A stretch of DNA of 5,987 nucleotides, from the NCBI GenBank assembly GCA_016938395.1, contig JAFGUS010000199.1, positions 1 through 5,987 on the forward strand, written 5' to 3'. The stretch's first letter is position 1; the number at the start of each line of letters is the position of its first letter. Below, piece by piece: positions 1 to 5,880 of this stretch. The notes under the pieces were generated by a model. The model saw only the letters and a list, made by a program, of their open reading frames with translations, searched no databases and was not told the DNA's origin. Position numbers and translations under genes: made by a program. Source of the DNA: Coriobacteriia bacterium. Its GTDB lineage: Bacteria > Actinomycetota > Coriobacteriia > Anaerosomatales > Anaerosomataceae.

Positions 1-1174
1 GGCGCTGCAGCTTGCGCAGACACACGTAGTGCTCGTAGCCCTTGAGCGCGGTGAAGCGGAGCTCCGTGCCGAGCGCGTCGGCCAGACGCGGCAGCTCCCG
101 GTGCACGAGCTGGTCCATGAGCGTGTTCGTCTTGGTGGCGACGCCCACGGGGACCCCGTTCAGGAGTGCCCAGCGCGCCGCCGGCAGCAGGTACGCCACC
201 GACTTGCCCACGCCGGTGCCCGCCTCGACCGCTGCACACCGCGAGGAGCCGAAGGCCTCGAGCACCGCCTCGGCCATGCGGGCCTGCTCCTCCCGGGGCT
301 CGTAGCCTTCGTACATCCGACCGACCACCCCGTCGGCTGCGAACTCGGCGCGCACCGTGGCGATGTCGGGACACGCGAGCTCGGTCTCGCACGCATCGGC
401 GAGCGTAACGAGGCGCTCCCGCTTAAGGCGCTCGGTTCGCAGCCGCTTGAGGTCGAACGCGTGCCCCGTGACGCCCGCAGCCATGTGGCCCAGGAGCGGC
501 GCGAGTGACCATCCGGGCACACCGGAGGCCAGCCGCGCGAGCTCGCGGAGCACCTCGGGGGGCATGTCACCGAGTGCGGTGAGCGCGATGCGCCATACGG
601 CGAAGAGCGCCTCCACGTCGTCCGGTGCCCGGTGATCGCGGCCGGGTGCGATGCCGAAGGCGCGCGCGAGATCGGTGAGCCGGTGCGAGCGCAAGCGCGG
701 CAGCGCGAGGCGGACCACCTCGAGTGAGTCGAGCCAGGCCCCGGGGAGCCGCGACGGAACGCACCCCACGTGCTGGAGGAACGCGCGGTCGAACGACGCG
801 TTATGGGCGACCATCGTACGGCCGCCGACGAACCCGGCAAGCCGAACCGCCACGCTCTCGATGGGCATGGCGTCGGCGACCATGGTGTCGTCGATGCCGG
901 TGAGCTGCGTGGTCTCATGCGGGATGGGGCGTGACGGCCGCACGAATTCGGTGAACCGGCCGAGCACCTCCGGGCCCCGCGCCACGAGCGCGGCAACCTC
1001 GATGATCTCGTCACGCCCGGGATCGAACCCGGTGGTCTCCAGGTCGATGAAGGCGATCGCTTCCTCGAAGCCGAAAACGGTGTCGCGGGCGCGCGCCGCA
1101 AGCGAGGCGTACGCCTCGGCGACGTCGGGATCGGTGCCCGGTTGGAGGAATGCCACGAGCGGCTCGGTGACCAT
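1..1174 (-). CDS. dinG: DnaQ-DinG fusion: 3'-5' exonuclease / XPD-like DNA helicase, partial (C-terminus beyond left edge)
   Basis: The frame is open for 391 codons from ATG at 1174 to the window edge. Residues about 38-200 form a DEDDh (DnaQ/epsilon) 3'-5' exonuclease: FIDLETTG gives D44 and E46, HNASFD gives D129, and HRAPDD gives H181 and D186, so all five catalytic residues are present. Residues about 290 onward begin a superfamily 2 DinG/XPD-type helicase: a Q-motif-like YEPREEQ (291-297), Walker A EAGTGVGKS (317-325), motif Ia ATKTNTLMDQL (346-356), and KGYEHYVCL with C385, which matches the first cysteine of the XPD-family Fe-S cluster site. Full-length relatives are roughly 850-950 residues, so over half is missing, including the other cluster cysteines and the DEAH box. 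The family acts on DNA in repair and replication; the precise substrate cannot be told here. No strong Shine-Dalgarno precedes 1174 (only CGGGG), so the start is less certain than the identity. Confidence 0.9.
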   Translation of the reverse strand, partial: MVTEPLVAFLQPGTDPDVAEAYASLAARARDTVFGFEEAIAFIDLETTGFDPGRDEIIEVAALVARGPEVLGRFTEFVRPSRPIPHETTQLTGIDDTMVADAMPIESVAVRLAGFVGGRTMVAHNASFDRAFLQHVGCVPSRLPGAWLDSLEVVRLALPRLRSHRLTDLARAFGIAPGRDHRAPDDVEALFAVWRIALTALGDMPPEVLRELARLASGVPGWSLAPLLGHMAAGVTGHAFDLKRLRTERLKRERLVTLADACETELACPDIATVRAEFAADGVVGRMYEGYEPREEQARMAEAVLEAFGSSRCAAVEAGTGVGKSVAYLLPAARWALLNGVPVGVATKTNTLMDQLVHRELPRLADALGTELRFTALKGYEHYVCLRKLQR

Positions 1175-1196
1175 GCCCCGAAGCGTAGCACGCGAC

Positions 1197-1215
1197 TGTG
1201 ACCCCGATGTGACCC
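1197..1215. repeat. Short direct repeat upstream of dinG
   Basis: TGTGACCC occurs at 1197-1204 and again at 1208-1215, a spacing of 11 bp, which is about one helical turn. It lies 23-41 bp upstream of the dinG start, where an operator could act. No regulator is recognised, and an 8-bp repeat in GC-rich DNA can arise by chance. Confidence 0.3.
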
Positions 1216-1264
1216 TGGACGCAACCGGATACGCCGATTTCGGAACCGGGCGTGTGAACGTGAA

Positions 1265-1289
1265 CGGCGCCCCGGAGTCCGGGGCGCCG
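1265..1289 (-). terminator. Intergenic GC hairpin, probable terminator of the membrane-protein gene
   Basis: CGGCGCCCCGG, loop AGT, CCGGGGCGCCG: a perfect 11-bp stem with a 3-nt loop. It begins 40 nt after the stop codon of the minus-strand gene at 1329 and lies 90 nt before the dinG start. There is no T-tract after the stem on the minus strand, so it is not a classic intrinsic terminator. U-less strong hairpins are common at transcript ends in high-GC Actinobacteria, and it might also only stabilise a 3' end. Confidence 0.65.
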
Positions 1290-1328
1290 CGGGCGGTGCG
1301 AGAGTAGCTCGAACGGAGACTGCGTGGG

Positions 1329-1865
1329 TTACTGGCCCATACCAGGAAGCGTCCGCGACTTGACGAGCCAGCCGTCGCCGTCCTTCACGAACGTCCAGAC
1401 ATACGTGAACGCTCCGCCGGGCATGGTGGCCGTCGCGAAAACCTCGGCCTGGTCGGCCTCCTCGGCGGCGCTATCGATCGTATACGCCGTGATCCCGTAG
1501 CCCTGGAGCTGCGCGGCGTACTCGGCCTCGGTGGACGCGGCCTTCTTGTCGGTGGGGAGCCGGTCATACGCGGTGGCGTAGTCGCCTGCCACGACCGCGT
1601 CGAAGTACGCCACGACGTACTGCTCGGGTGTCTCGCCTGCGGGGACCTTGGTGGCGGTGGCGGGGTCGAACTCCACGGGGGCGACCGCACCGGGCATGGT
1701 CGGCGTGGCAGCCGGGGCCTCGATGCCCGAACCGGTCGCGACCGGTTCGGCTGAGCCGCGAACGAGGAAGATCACCACGATCGCGGCGAGGAGCACCACG
1801 ATGACGCCGAGGAGGATGAGCATGGTCTTGTTGGGTGCAGCCTGTGCTTCGGTAACGTCTGACAT
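1329..1865 (-). CDS. Single-pass membrane-anchored protein of unknown function, NTF2-like outer domain suspected
   Basis: 178 residues. The start at 1865 (MSDVTEAQ) was chosen over an upstream in-frame start at 1943 because GGAAGGA sits just before it. Residues 1-14 are polar. Residues 15-35 (MLILLGVIVVLLAAIVVIFLV) are one strong transmembrane helix followed by R36. Residues 38-78 are an Ala/Pro/Thr-rich linker. Residues about 79-174 form a compact domain beginning TPEQYVVAYFDAVVAGDYATAY and ending VWTFVKDGDGWLVKSRTL. That pattern, a helical 'two-residue-crowding' start and a tryptophan-rich beta ending, resembles NTF2-like/DUF4878-type extracytoplasmic domains, but this is pattern inference. 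The domain probably faces outward, although the charge bias around the helix is weak. It is monocistronic by layout: its own divergent promoter upstream and a hairpin downstream. No catalytic residues are recognised. Confidence 0.85.
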   Translation of the reverse strand: MSDVTEAQAAPNKTMLILLGVIVVLLAAIVVIFLVRGSAEPVATGSGIEAPAATPTMPGAVAPVEFDPATATKVPAGETPEQYVVAYFDAVVAGDYATAYDRLPTDKKAASTEAEYAAQLQGYGITAYTIDSAAEEADQAEVFATATMPGGAFTYVWTFVKDGDGWLVKSRTLPGMGQ

Positions 1866-1915
1866 TGTCGTCCTTCCGTGTGCTTGCCTGAACGGTGCCC
1901 TGAGGGCGTCCGCAC

Positions 1916-1945
1916 AGCATACGCCGTGACGGTGCGGGTACACAA
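1916..1945 (-). promoter_or_regulatory. Candidate sigma-70 promoter for the membrane-protein gene
   Basis: On the minus strand, TTGTGT (1945-1940) and TATGCT (1921-1916) are separated by 18 bp. Transcription would begin near 1909, giving a leader of about 45 nt that contains the Shine-Dalgarno. Its -35 half lies within the presumed sdaAB promoter on the other strand. Confidence 0.5.
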
Positions 1946-1954
1946 CGAGCGCGA

Positions 1955-1960
1955 TACAAT
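1955..1960 (+). promoter_or_regulatory. Candidate -10 element of sdaAB, implying a leaderless transcript
   Basis: TACAAT ends six bases before the ATG at 1967, so the expected transcription start falls on or within a base or so of the start codon. No Shine-Dalgarno is visible before the ATG, which fits leaderless translation. No good -35 hexamer is found at 16-18 bp spacing, so the call rests on the -10 and the missing Shine-Dalgarno. Confidence 0.4.
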
Positions 1961-1966
1961 CAGCGA

Positions 1967-2638
1967 ATGATGCGCCAACGCAGCGTCTTCGACATCGTGG
2001 GTCCGATCATGGTGGGCCCGAGTTCGAGTCACACCGCCGGAGCGGCACGGCTCGGAGCGTTCGCGCGGGCGATTGCCGGCGGTGACGTGCGCGAGGCCCG
2101 CGTGACGCTGCACGGGTCGTTCGCCTCGACCGGGCGAGGGCACGGCACCGACCTTGCCATCGTCGGCGGCCTGCTCGGTTTCGCACCCGACGACATCCGC
2201 ATACGTGACGCGTTCGCGCTGGCCAAGGACGCGGGACTCACCGTGACGTTCACCGAAGCCGACCTCGGCGACACGCACCCCAACACGGCACGGATCGTGA
2301 TCGACAGCTCGGCGGGCGAGACGTTCCTCGTGCAGGGGTCTTCCGTGGGCGCAGGCGACGTGGAGATCACGCTCATCGACGACTTCCCCGTGCGCCTCAC
2401 CGGCGAGCTTCCCGCACTCGGCGTCGTTCACCTCGACCAGCCGGGGGTCGTAGCGGCGGTCTCGGCGCGGCTGGCCGCCGCAGTCATCAACATCGCCTCG
2501 ATGCAGGTGTTCCGGGAGCGACGGGGCGCACGGGCGCTCATGGTGATCGAGACCGACGAGCCGGTGAGCGACGAGGTCGCCACGGGGATCGCGGCGCTCG
2601 AGGGGGTCACCGACGTGCGGGTCGTGCCGGCGGTCTAG
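1967..2638 (+). CDS. sdaAB: L-serine dehydratase, iron-sulfur-dependent, beta subunit
   Basis: 223 residues, the usual length for the separate beta subunit. With the alpha subunit it forms the oxygen-sensitive [4Fe-4S] L-serine dehydratase (serine to pyruvate plus ammonia, cytosolic). The N-terminus carries the family signature FDIVGPIMVGPSSSHTAG (8-25). LHGSFASTGRGHGTD (48-62), HPNT (104-107) and GSSVGAGDVEI (124-134 region) follow as expected. Residues about 150-220 are a C-terminal ACT domain (VVHLDQPGVVAAVSARLA...NIASMQVFRERRG), thought in this family to sense serine. Two adjacent ATGs (1967 and 1970) are possible starts; neither has a Shine-Dalgarno. The alpha subunit, normally immediately downstream, is absent: the next gene is convergent. 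So sdaAA must lie elsewhere or the enzyme is incomplete. The C-terminus has no extra domain. Confidence 0.95.
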   Translation: MMRQRSVFDIVGPIMVGPSSSHTAGAARLGAFARAIAGGDVREARVTLHGSFASTGRGHGTDLAIVGGLLGFAPDDIRIRDAFALAKDAGLTVTFTEADLGDTHPNTARIVIDSSAGETFLVQGSSVGAGDVEITLIDDFPVRLTGELPALGVVHLDQPGVVAAVSARLAAAVINIASMQVFRERRGARALMVIETDEPVSDEVATGIAALEGVTDVRVVPAV

Positions 2639-3363
2639 AGGACCTGCTGCTCGACCTCGCGCCCGAGCTCGTCGAAGCCCGTGAGATCCACGTCTTCGAG
2701 ACGCCCGGCATCCGCGAGCGTCGCATGTTCGGGTACGAGCGGCAGGCGGGCGAGCAGCCGAGACCCGCCCTCGGCCAGCCGGGCCTCACCACCGGGCCCG
2801 AAGAGGTCGATGCGCTCCGAGCAGTGCGGGCACTGGAGATACGCCATGTTCTCGACGAACCCGAGCAGGGGCACACCCATCTGGGCGGCGAGATCCTGCG
2901 ACTTCCGCGAGATGGTCGTGACGAGATCCTGCGGGGTCGAGACCGCGATGATCGCATCGGGGACGAGCGTTTGCAGCACCGTGAGCGCGGCATCCGAGGT
3001 TCCCGGCGGCATGTCGATGACGATGACCTCGGTATCCTCCCAATCCGTGTCGTCGTGGAGCTGCCGGATGGCCTTCGAGATGAGCGGGCCTCGCCACATG
3101 ACGGCACGATCGTCGGCGGGCATGAGGAGACTCATGGAGACCACGGCGATGCCGCCCGGACTCCGACCCACCGCCATGCGGCCGTCGGCGTTCACACGCG
3201 GTCCCTTGGGCACGCCGAGCATGTGCGGCATCGAGGCACCAGTCACATCGGCGTCAAGAACACCGACCTTGTGGCCGCGCCGGTGCAACGTGATCGCCAG
3301 GCACGCGGCGACGTATGACTTCCCGACTCCACCTTTGCCGCTCATGACAGCGATGTGCTTCAT
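2635..3363 (-). CDS. mrp: Mrp/ApbC/NBP35-family P-loop ATPase, Fe-S cluster carrier
   Basis: 242 residues. The deviant Walker A SGKGGVGKS (8-16) has both the signature lysine K10 and K15. VLDADVTGASMPHMLG (35-50) is the second nucleotide motif, WRGP (90-93) and DMPPGTSD (117-124, switch II) follow, and ENMAYLQCPHC (171-181) supplies the CxxC pair C178/C181. In characterised relatives this pair bridges a [4Fe-4S] cluster between two monomers, which then pass it to apo-proteins in the cytosol. The N-terminal MIP18/DUF59 domain seen in many bacterial Mrp proteins is absent, as in archaeal and many anaerobe versions. GGAGG lies 6 nt before the ATG, overlapping the end of the preceding gene; only 3 nt separate them. 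It is the last gene of the feo operon. Its stop codon interlocks with the sdaAB stop. Fe-S carriage is known for the family; service to a particular client is unknown. Confidence 0.93.
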   Translation of the reverse strand: MKHIAVMSGKGGVGKSYVAACLAITLHRRGHKVGVLDADVTGASMPHMLGVPKGPRVNADGRMAVGRSPGGIAVVSMSLLMPADDRAVMWRGPLISKAIRQLHDDTDWEDTEVIVIDMPPGTSDAALTVLQTLVPDAIIAVSTPQDLVTTISRKSQDLAAQMGVPLLGFVENMAYLQCPHCSERIDLFGPGGEARLAEGGSRLLARLPLVPEHATLADAGRLEDVDLTGFDELGREVEQQVL

Positions 3364-3366
3364 CGG

Positions 3367-3564
3367 TTACCTCCGCACGTCACAGGCCGACGAACACGTG
3401 CGACACGACCCCTCGCAACCGGTGAGCTTGAGCGTGTTGCAGCGGGGGCAGCGTATGTCGTCGGAGACGTAGCCGCACGACGGACAGGCTACCGGTCTCG
3501 GAAGCCTCGGCGTGTCGGCAGCGACTGTGTCGGGCCCCGCCGGGTGTGCCTCGTGCGTCGCCAT
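3367..3564 (-). CDS. Small eight-cysteine protein, zinc-ribbon-like, in the feo operon
   Basis: 65 residues, no membrane segment. The first 25 residues are polar, Pro/Ala-rich and likely disordered. Two knuckles, CPSC (C27, C30) and CPRC (C39, C42), have zinc-ribbon/rubredoxin-like spacing. They are followed by GCEGSCRTCSSAC (C50, C54, C57, C61), a second cluster with CxxxCxxCxxxC spacing. Eight cysteines in 35 residues suggest two metal sites. The last segment is reminiscent of the cysteine motif of FeoB-associated Cys-rich proteins, but the membrane helix of that family is missing. The ATG at 3564 overlaps the feoB TGA by one base (TGATG), with GAGGTGG upstream, so it is translationally coupled to feoB, and mrp starts 3 nt after its stop. 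This position suggests iron or Fe-S handling; a regulatory FeoC-like role is an alternative. Function is inferred from composition and context only. Confidence 0.85.
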   Translation of the reverse strand: MATHEAHPAGPDTVAADTPRLPRPVACPSCGYVSDDIRCPRCNTLKLTGCEGSCRTCSSACDVRR

Positions 3565-5441
3565 CACAGAACCACCTCGAGCAGGCGCGCCAGCAGTCCG
3601 CCCACGAGGAACGCGAGGCCCACGGAGCCTGTGAACAGGCCGAGCAGGTACCGCGGCCCGCGCTCCTTGAGGATCACCATCATGCTCGCGATGCACGGGA
3701 CGAACAGTGTGATGGTCACCATCGCCACGAGCAGCTGCGGCGCCGAGAGGTCCATCGTGAAGAATCCGGCTGCGCCGAAGTCACGCCTGACGAAGCCCAT
3801 GACGAACGCGGTCGCGGCCTCGGCAGGCAGGTGCAACCACGAGACCGTGAGCGGCGCCGCGATACCCTGGATCCAGGTAAGCGCGCCGGTGAGCTGCAGG
3901 GTCGAGATGAGCACGGTCCCTGCGAGGAAGAAGAGAGCCACCTCAGCCATGAAGTGCCACACCTTCGCCGAGCTCTTGCGCACCACGTTGCGCATGCGCG
4001 GCACCCGCAGCGGGGGCAGATCGATGAACAGGTCGCTCGACTGCCCCGGCGTGAGGCGGTTCAGAAGCGTCCCGATGGTGACGAAGATGGCCACCAGCAC
4101 GCCGAAGTATGCGGCGGCGTACCCTCCGCCCACTCGAGCCATGAGCGCGGCGATCACGGCCACCTGCGCCGAGCAGGGCACGGCGATCGCCATGAGCGCG
4201 GTGGCGATGAACCGCTCGCGCTTGCTACCGAGGATTCGCGTGGTGAGCGTACCCATCGTCACGCACCCGAGTCCCAGGATGAGCGGGATGACGGCGCGTC
4301 CGTTGAGCCCGAGCCCGGTGAGCGCGCGGTCAGCGAGCGCGGCGATCCGGGGAAGGTAGCCCGAGTCCTCGAGCAACGCCATGAGCACGTAGAATCCGGC
4401 CACCAGCGGCAGGATCACACCGAAGAGGTAGGTCGGCGTCATTGTGAGCACGCCGAACTCGCCAACGAGGAACGTGTGGACCGCCGAGCCGGCCTCGACC
4501 ACCCCGCCCACAGCCGAGCGGATGAACGGCTCCCACAGCCCCTGCATCACCGTCTCCTCGGTGAAGCCGACGATGTCGCCCGCAACCCACTCGCCGAGGA
4601 CCTTGTACACAACGAAGAGTAGTGCCACCAGCAGCGGGATGCCCGTGATCGGGCGGATCATCGCCCGCGAGAGTCGCGCCGACGCGCTCAGTCCGTCATC
4701 CGAGGCTCGAACCACGTGGCCGACGATGTCATCGACGCGTGCCCGCCGCCGCGTGTAGATCGCGTCCCGGCGTGACCCGGGCTCCACGCCATAGCGAGCG
4801 GCGATCGTCTCGTCGCCCTCCAGCACGAGCAGGGCGGCGGCCCGTGTGCCCACGCGTGCGGCCACCGGCAGGATCTCGGCCTCGAGTGTGTGGTCGGCGT
4901 GGCCGGACCGGGCCTCGGGGATGCGGGCGAGCAAATCGTCGAACCCCACGCCCTCAACGGCCACCGTTTCGACCACAGGAACGCCGAGCAGGTCCTCGAG
5001 CAGATCGCGGTCGATGGCGACGCCCTGGCGACGTGCCTCGTCAGCCATGTTGAGCGCGACGATCATGGGCAGGCCGAGGTCGACGAGTTGGAGTGTGAGG
5101 AACAGGTCGCGCTCGGGATGGACCGCATCGACCACGTTGATGACCACGTCGGCCGCGAGGATGACGTCGCGCGCCACAGCCTCCTCGTCGTTGAACGAGC
5201 CCACGCCGTAGACACCGGGTGTGTCGAGTACATCGTAGTTGTCGCGACGGCCGCGCATGATCTCGACCGTGGTACCGGGGAAGTTGCTCACGTCGACGTA
5301 GGTGCCGGTCAGCACGTTGAAGAACACCGACTTGCCGACGTTGGGGTTCCCGGCGAGCACGAGCGTTCTGCGGGTGTGCACTCCAGGTAGGCTACCGCTG
5401 CCGGGGAGCCTCTCCGGGAGCCGCGACTCGGCGCGGCCCAT
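3564..5441 (-). CDS. feoB: Ferrous iron transporter FeoB, variant-motif subfamily
   Basis: 625 residues, shorter than E. coli FeoB (773). The N-terminal cytosolic G domain has G1 GNPNVGKS (31-38), G2 in NFPGTTVE (53-60), G3 DTPG (73-76) and G4 NMAD (131-134). The G5 region is probably TVAVEGVG (159-166). A helical linker (about 180-255) leads to a membrane part from about 263 to 622. There the Gate-type motifs appear: LEDSGYLPR (357-365), GLGCVTMGTLTTRIL (390-404, C393), VPCSAQ (421-426, C423) and FVPCIASMMVILKE (580-593, C583). FeoB imports Fe(II) across the inner membrane and needs FeoA. The start at 5441 was chosen because AGTGAGG sits about 9 nt upstream and feoA ends one base before; in-frame GTGs inside feoA (5462, 5456) would extend it by up to 7 residues. 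The stop overlaps the next gene by one base. Identity is certain; metal preference is inferred. Confidence 0.96.
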   Translation of the reverse strand: MGRAESRLPERLPGSGSLPGVHTRRTLVLAGNPNVGKSVFFNVLTGTYVDVSNFPGTTVEIMRGRRDNYDVLDTPGVYGVGSFNDEEAVARDVILAADVVINVVDAVHPERDLFLTLQLVDLGLPMIVALNMADEARRQGVAIDRDLLEDLLGVPVVETVAVEGVGFDDLLARIPEARSGHADHTLEAEILPVAARVGTRAAALLVLEGDETIAARYGVEPGSRRDAIYTRRRARVDDIVGHVVRASDDGLSASARLSRAMIRPITGIPLLVALLFVVYKVLGEWVAGDIVGFTEETVMQGLWEPFIRSAVGGVVEAGSAVHTFLVGEFGVLTMTPTYLFGVILPLVAGFYVLMALLEDSGYLPRIAALADRALTGLGLNGRAVIPLILGLGCVTMGTLTTRILGSKRERFIATALMAIAVPCSAQVAVIAALMARVGGGYAAAYFGVLVAIFVTIGTLLNRLTPGQSSDLFIDLPPLRVPRMRNVVRKSSAKVWHFMAEVALFFLAGTVLISTLQLTGALTWIQGIAAPLTVSWLHLPAEAATAFVMGFVRRDFGAAGFFTMDLSAPQLLVAMVTITLFVPCIASMMVILKERGPRYLLGLFTGSVGLAFLVGGLLARLLEVVL

Positions 5442-5442
5442 C

Positions 5443-5763
5443 TCAGGCAACCTCACTTGCACGCAGCCGTATCCGGCGGGCGAGACCTCGGCCGACCGCG
5501 ATCTCCTGCCGGCCCGAGCGAACGATCACCGGCCCGGAGGCGATCGCGGTCACACACTCCACTGTTGCGCCCTCACCCATTCCGAATCGCAGCGCCTGGG
5601 CGCGTGCGCGATCGTCGTCGATGACGCCGATGACGGCCTGCTCTCCCGGTGTGAGGGCGGCAATTGTACCGCTCTCGTCGGAGCGGCGGCGACCCGGCCC
5701 GCGGCCACGGCGCGGACCCCCGGGGCCGAACCCCGGTCTTGTGCTATTCCACGCTCCGCGCAT
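5443..5763 (-). CDS. feoA: FeoA, small SH3-like partner of FeoB, with an N-terminal basic tail
   Basis: 106 residues, against about 75-85 for typical FeoA. Residues about 34-104 form the SH3-like FeoA fold: TIAALTPGEQAVIGVIDDD, ALRFGMGEGATVEC (57-70), then SGPVIVRSGRQEIAVGRGLARRIRL (76-100). The family binds FeoB on the cytosolic side and is needed for Fe(II) uptake. Residues 1-33 are an added tail rich in Gly, Pro and Arg (GPGGPRRGRGPGRRR at 13-27), probably disordered and strongly basic. No other ATG, GTG or TTG lies in frame between codon 1 and the domain, so the tail is genuine if the gene is translated. AAGGGCGGG precedes the ATG. It is the first gene of the operon, with one base between its stop and the feoB ATG. 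In one group of FeoB relatives FeoA is fused to FeoB; here it is separate. Confidence 0.92.
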   Translation of the reverse strand: MRGAWNSTRPGFGPGGPRRGRGPGRRRSDESGTIAALTPGEQAVIGVIDDDRARAQALRFGMGEGATVECVTAIASGPVIVRSGRQEIAVGRGLARRIRLRASEVA

Positions 5764-5784
5764 CGTCGCCCGCCCTTCGTGCTT

Positions 5785-5790
5785 AGCATA
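5785..5790 (-). promoter_or_regulatory. Candidate -10 element of the feo operon
   Basis: TATGCT on the minus strand, identical to the -10 proposed for the membrane-protein gene. It would start transcription near 5778, about 15 nt before the feoA ATG. The -35 region is poor: TTAACA is 22 bp upstream, too far, and CATAGG lies at 18 bp. It is embedded in an imperfect 16-bp palindrome (5782-5797, CTTAGCATATGCGAAG, one mismatched pair), which could itself be an operator. Confidence 0.4.
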
Positions 5791-5799
5791 TGCGAAGTC

Positions 5800-5818
5800 T
5801 TGCCTGAGCCTATGTTAA
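5800..5818. promoter_or_regulatory. Candidate DtxR/IdeR-type iron box upstream of feoA
   Basis: The 19-bp element TTGCCTGAGCCTATGTTAA, read on the minus strand as TTAACATAGGCTCAGGCAA, matches the recalled DtxR/IdeR consensus TTAGGTTAGGCTAACCTAA at 12 of 19 positions, including the TAGGCT core. Its two halves agree at 5 of 9 positions. It covers the presumed -35 region of the feo promoter, a position suited to iron-dependent repression. The match is partial and the regulator gene is not in this window. Confidence 0.4.
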
Positions 5819-5874
5819 TGCTCGCCAAAGCACGCGTCAACCGCCGTGCCGCATGCACCATGGCGACACTCGGC

Positions 5875-5880
5875 TACAAT
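5875..5880 (+). promoter_or_regulatory. Candidate -10 element for the right-edge gene
   Basis: TACAAT, 27 nt before the ATG at 5908. Transcription would start around 5887, leaving a leader of about 20 nt that holds the Shine-Dalgarno. No convincing -35 hexamer is seen. The same string TACAATCAG occurs before sdaAB. Confidence 0.35.

Noticed and set aside
160..1224. Minus-strand 354-codon frame
   Set aside because: It is a shifted frame of the DnaQ-DinG gene, rich in Ser/Arg/Pro with no motif. The true frame, one register away, carries all exonuclease and helicase motifs.
651..1307. Plus-strand 218-codon frame
   Set aside because: It is antisense to dinG and its upstream region, Ser/Arg-rich, and runs through the terminator-like hairpin. 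No family resemblance.
1866..1943. Upstream in-frame start adding 26 residues to the membrane protein
   Set aside because: It would cover the divergent promoter region and place a cysteine-containing tail before the helix. The Shine-Dalgarno GGAAGGA supports the start at 1865.
3546..4622. Long open frames on the plus strand opposite feoB (also 3355-4359)
   Set aside because: They lie fully antisense to feoB, whose motifs are clear. The translations are low-complexity and His/Arg/Glu- or Ser/Arg-rich with no domain, as expected of high-GC shadow frames.
5442..5462. GTG start of feoB at 5462 inside feoA
   Set aside because: The ATG at 5441 has AGTGAGG at suitable distance and follows the feoA stop by one base; the GTG lacks a clear Shine-Dalgarno. 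A 7-residue extension cannot be fully excluded.
5720..5736. Hairpin CCGGGG / CCCCGG inside the feoA start
   Set aside because: It lies within coding sequence in a Gly/Pro-rich, GC-rich segment, where such pairing is expected by chance. It is mentioned only alongside the FeoA tail, not called as a riboswitch or terminator.
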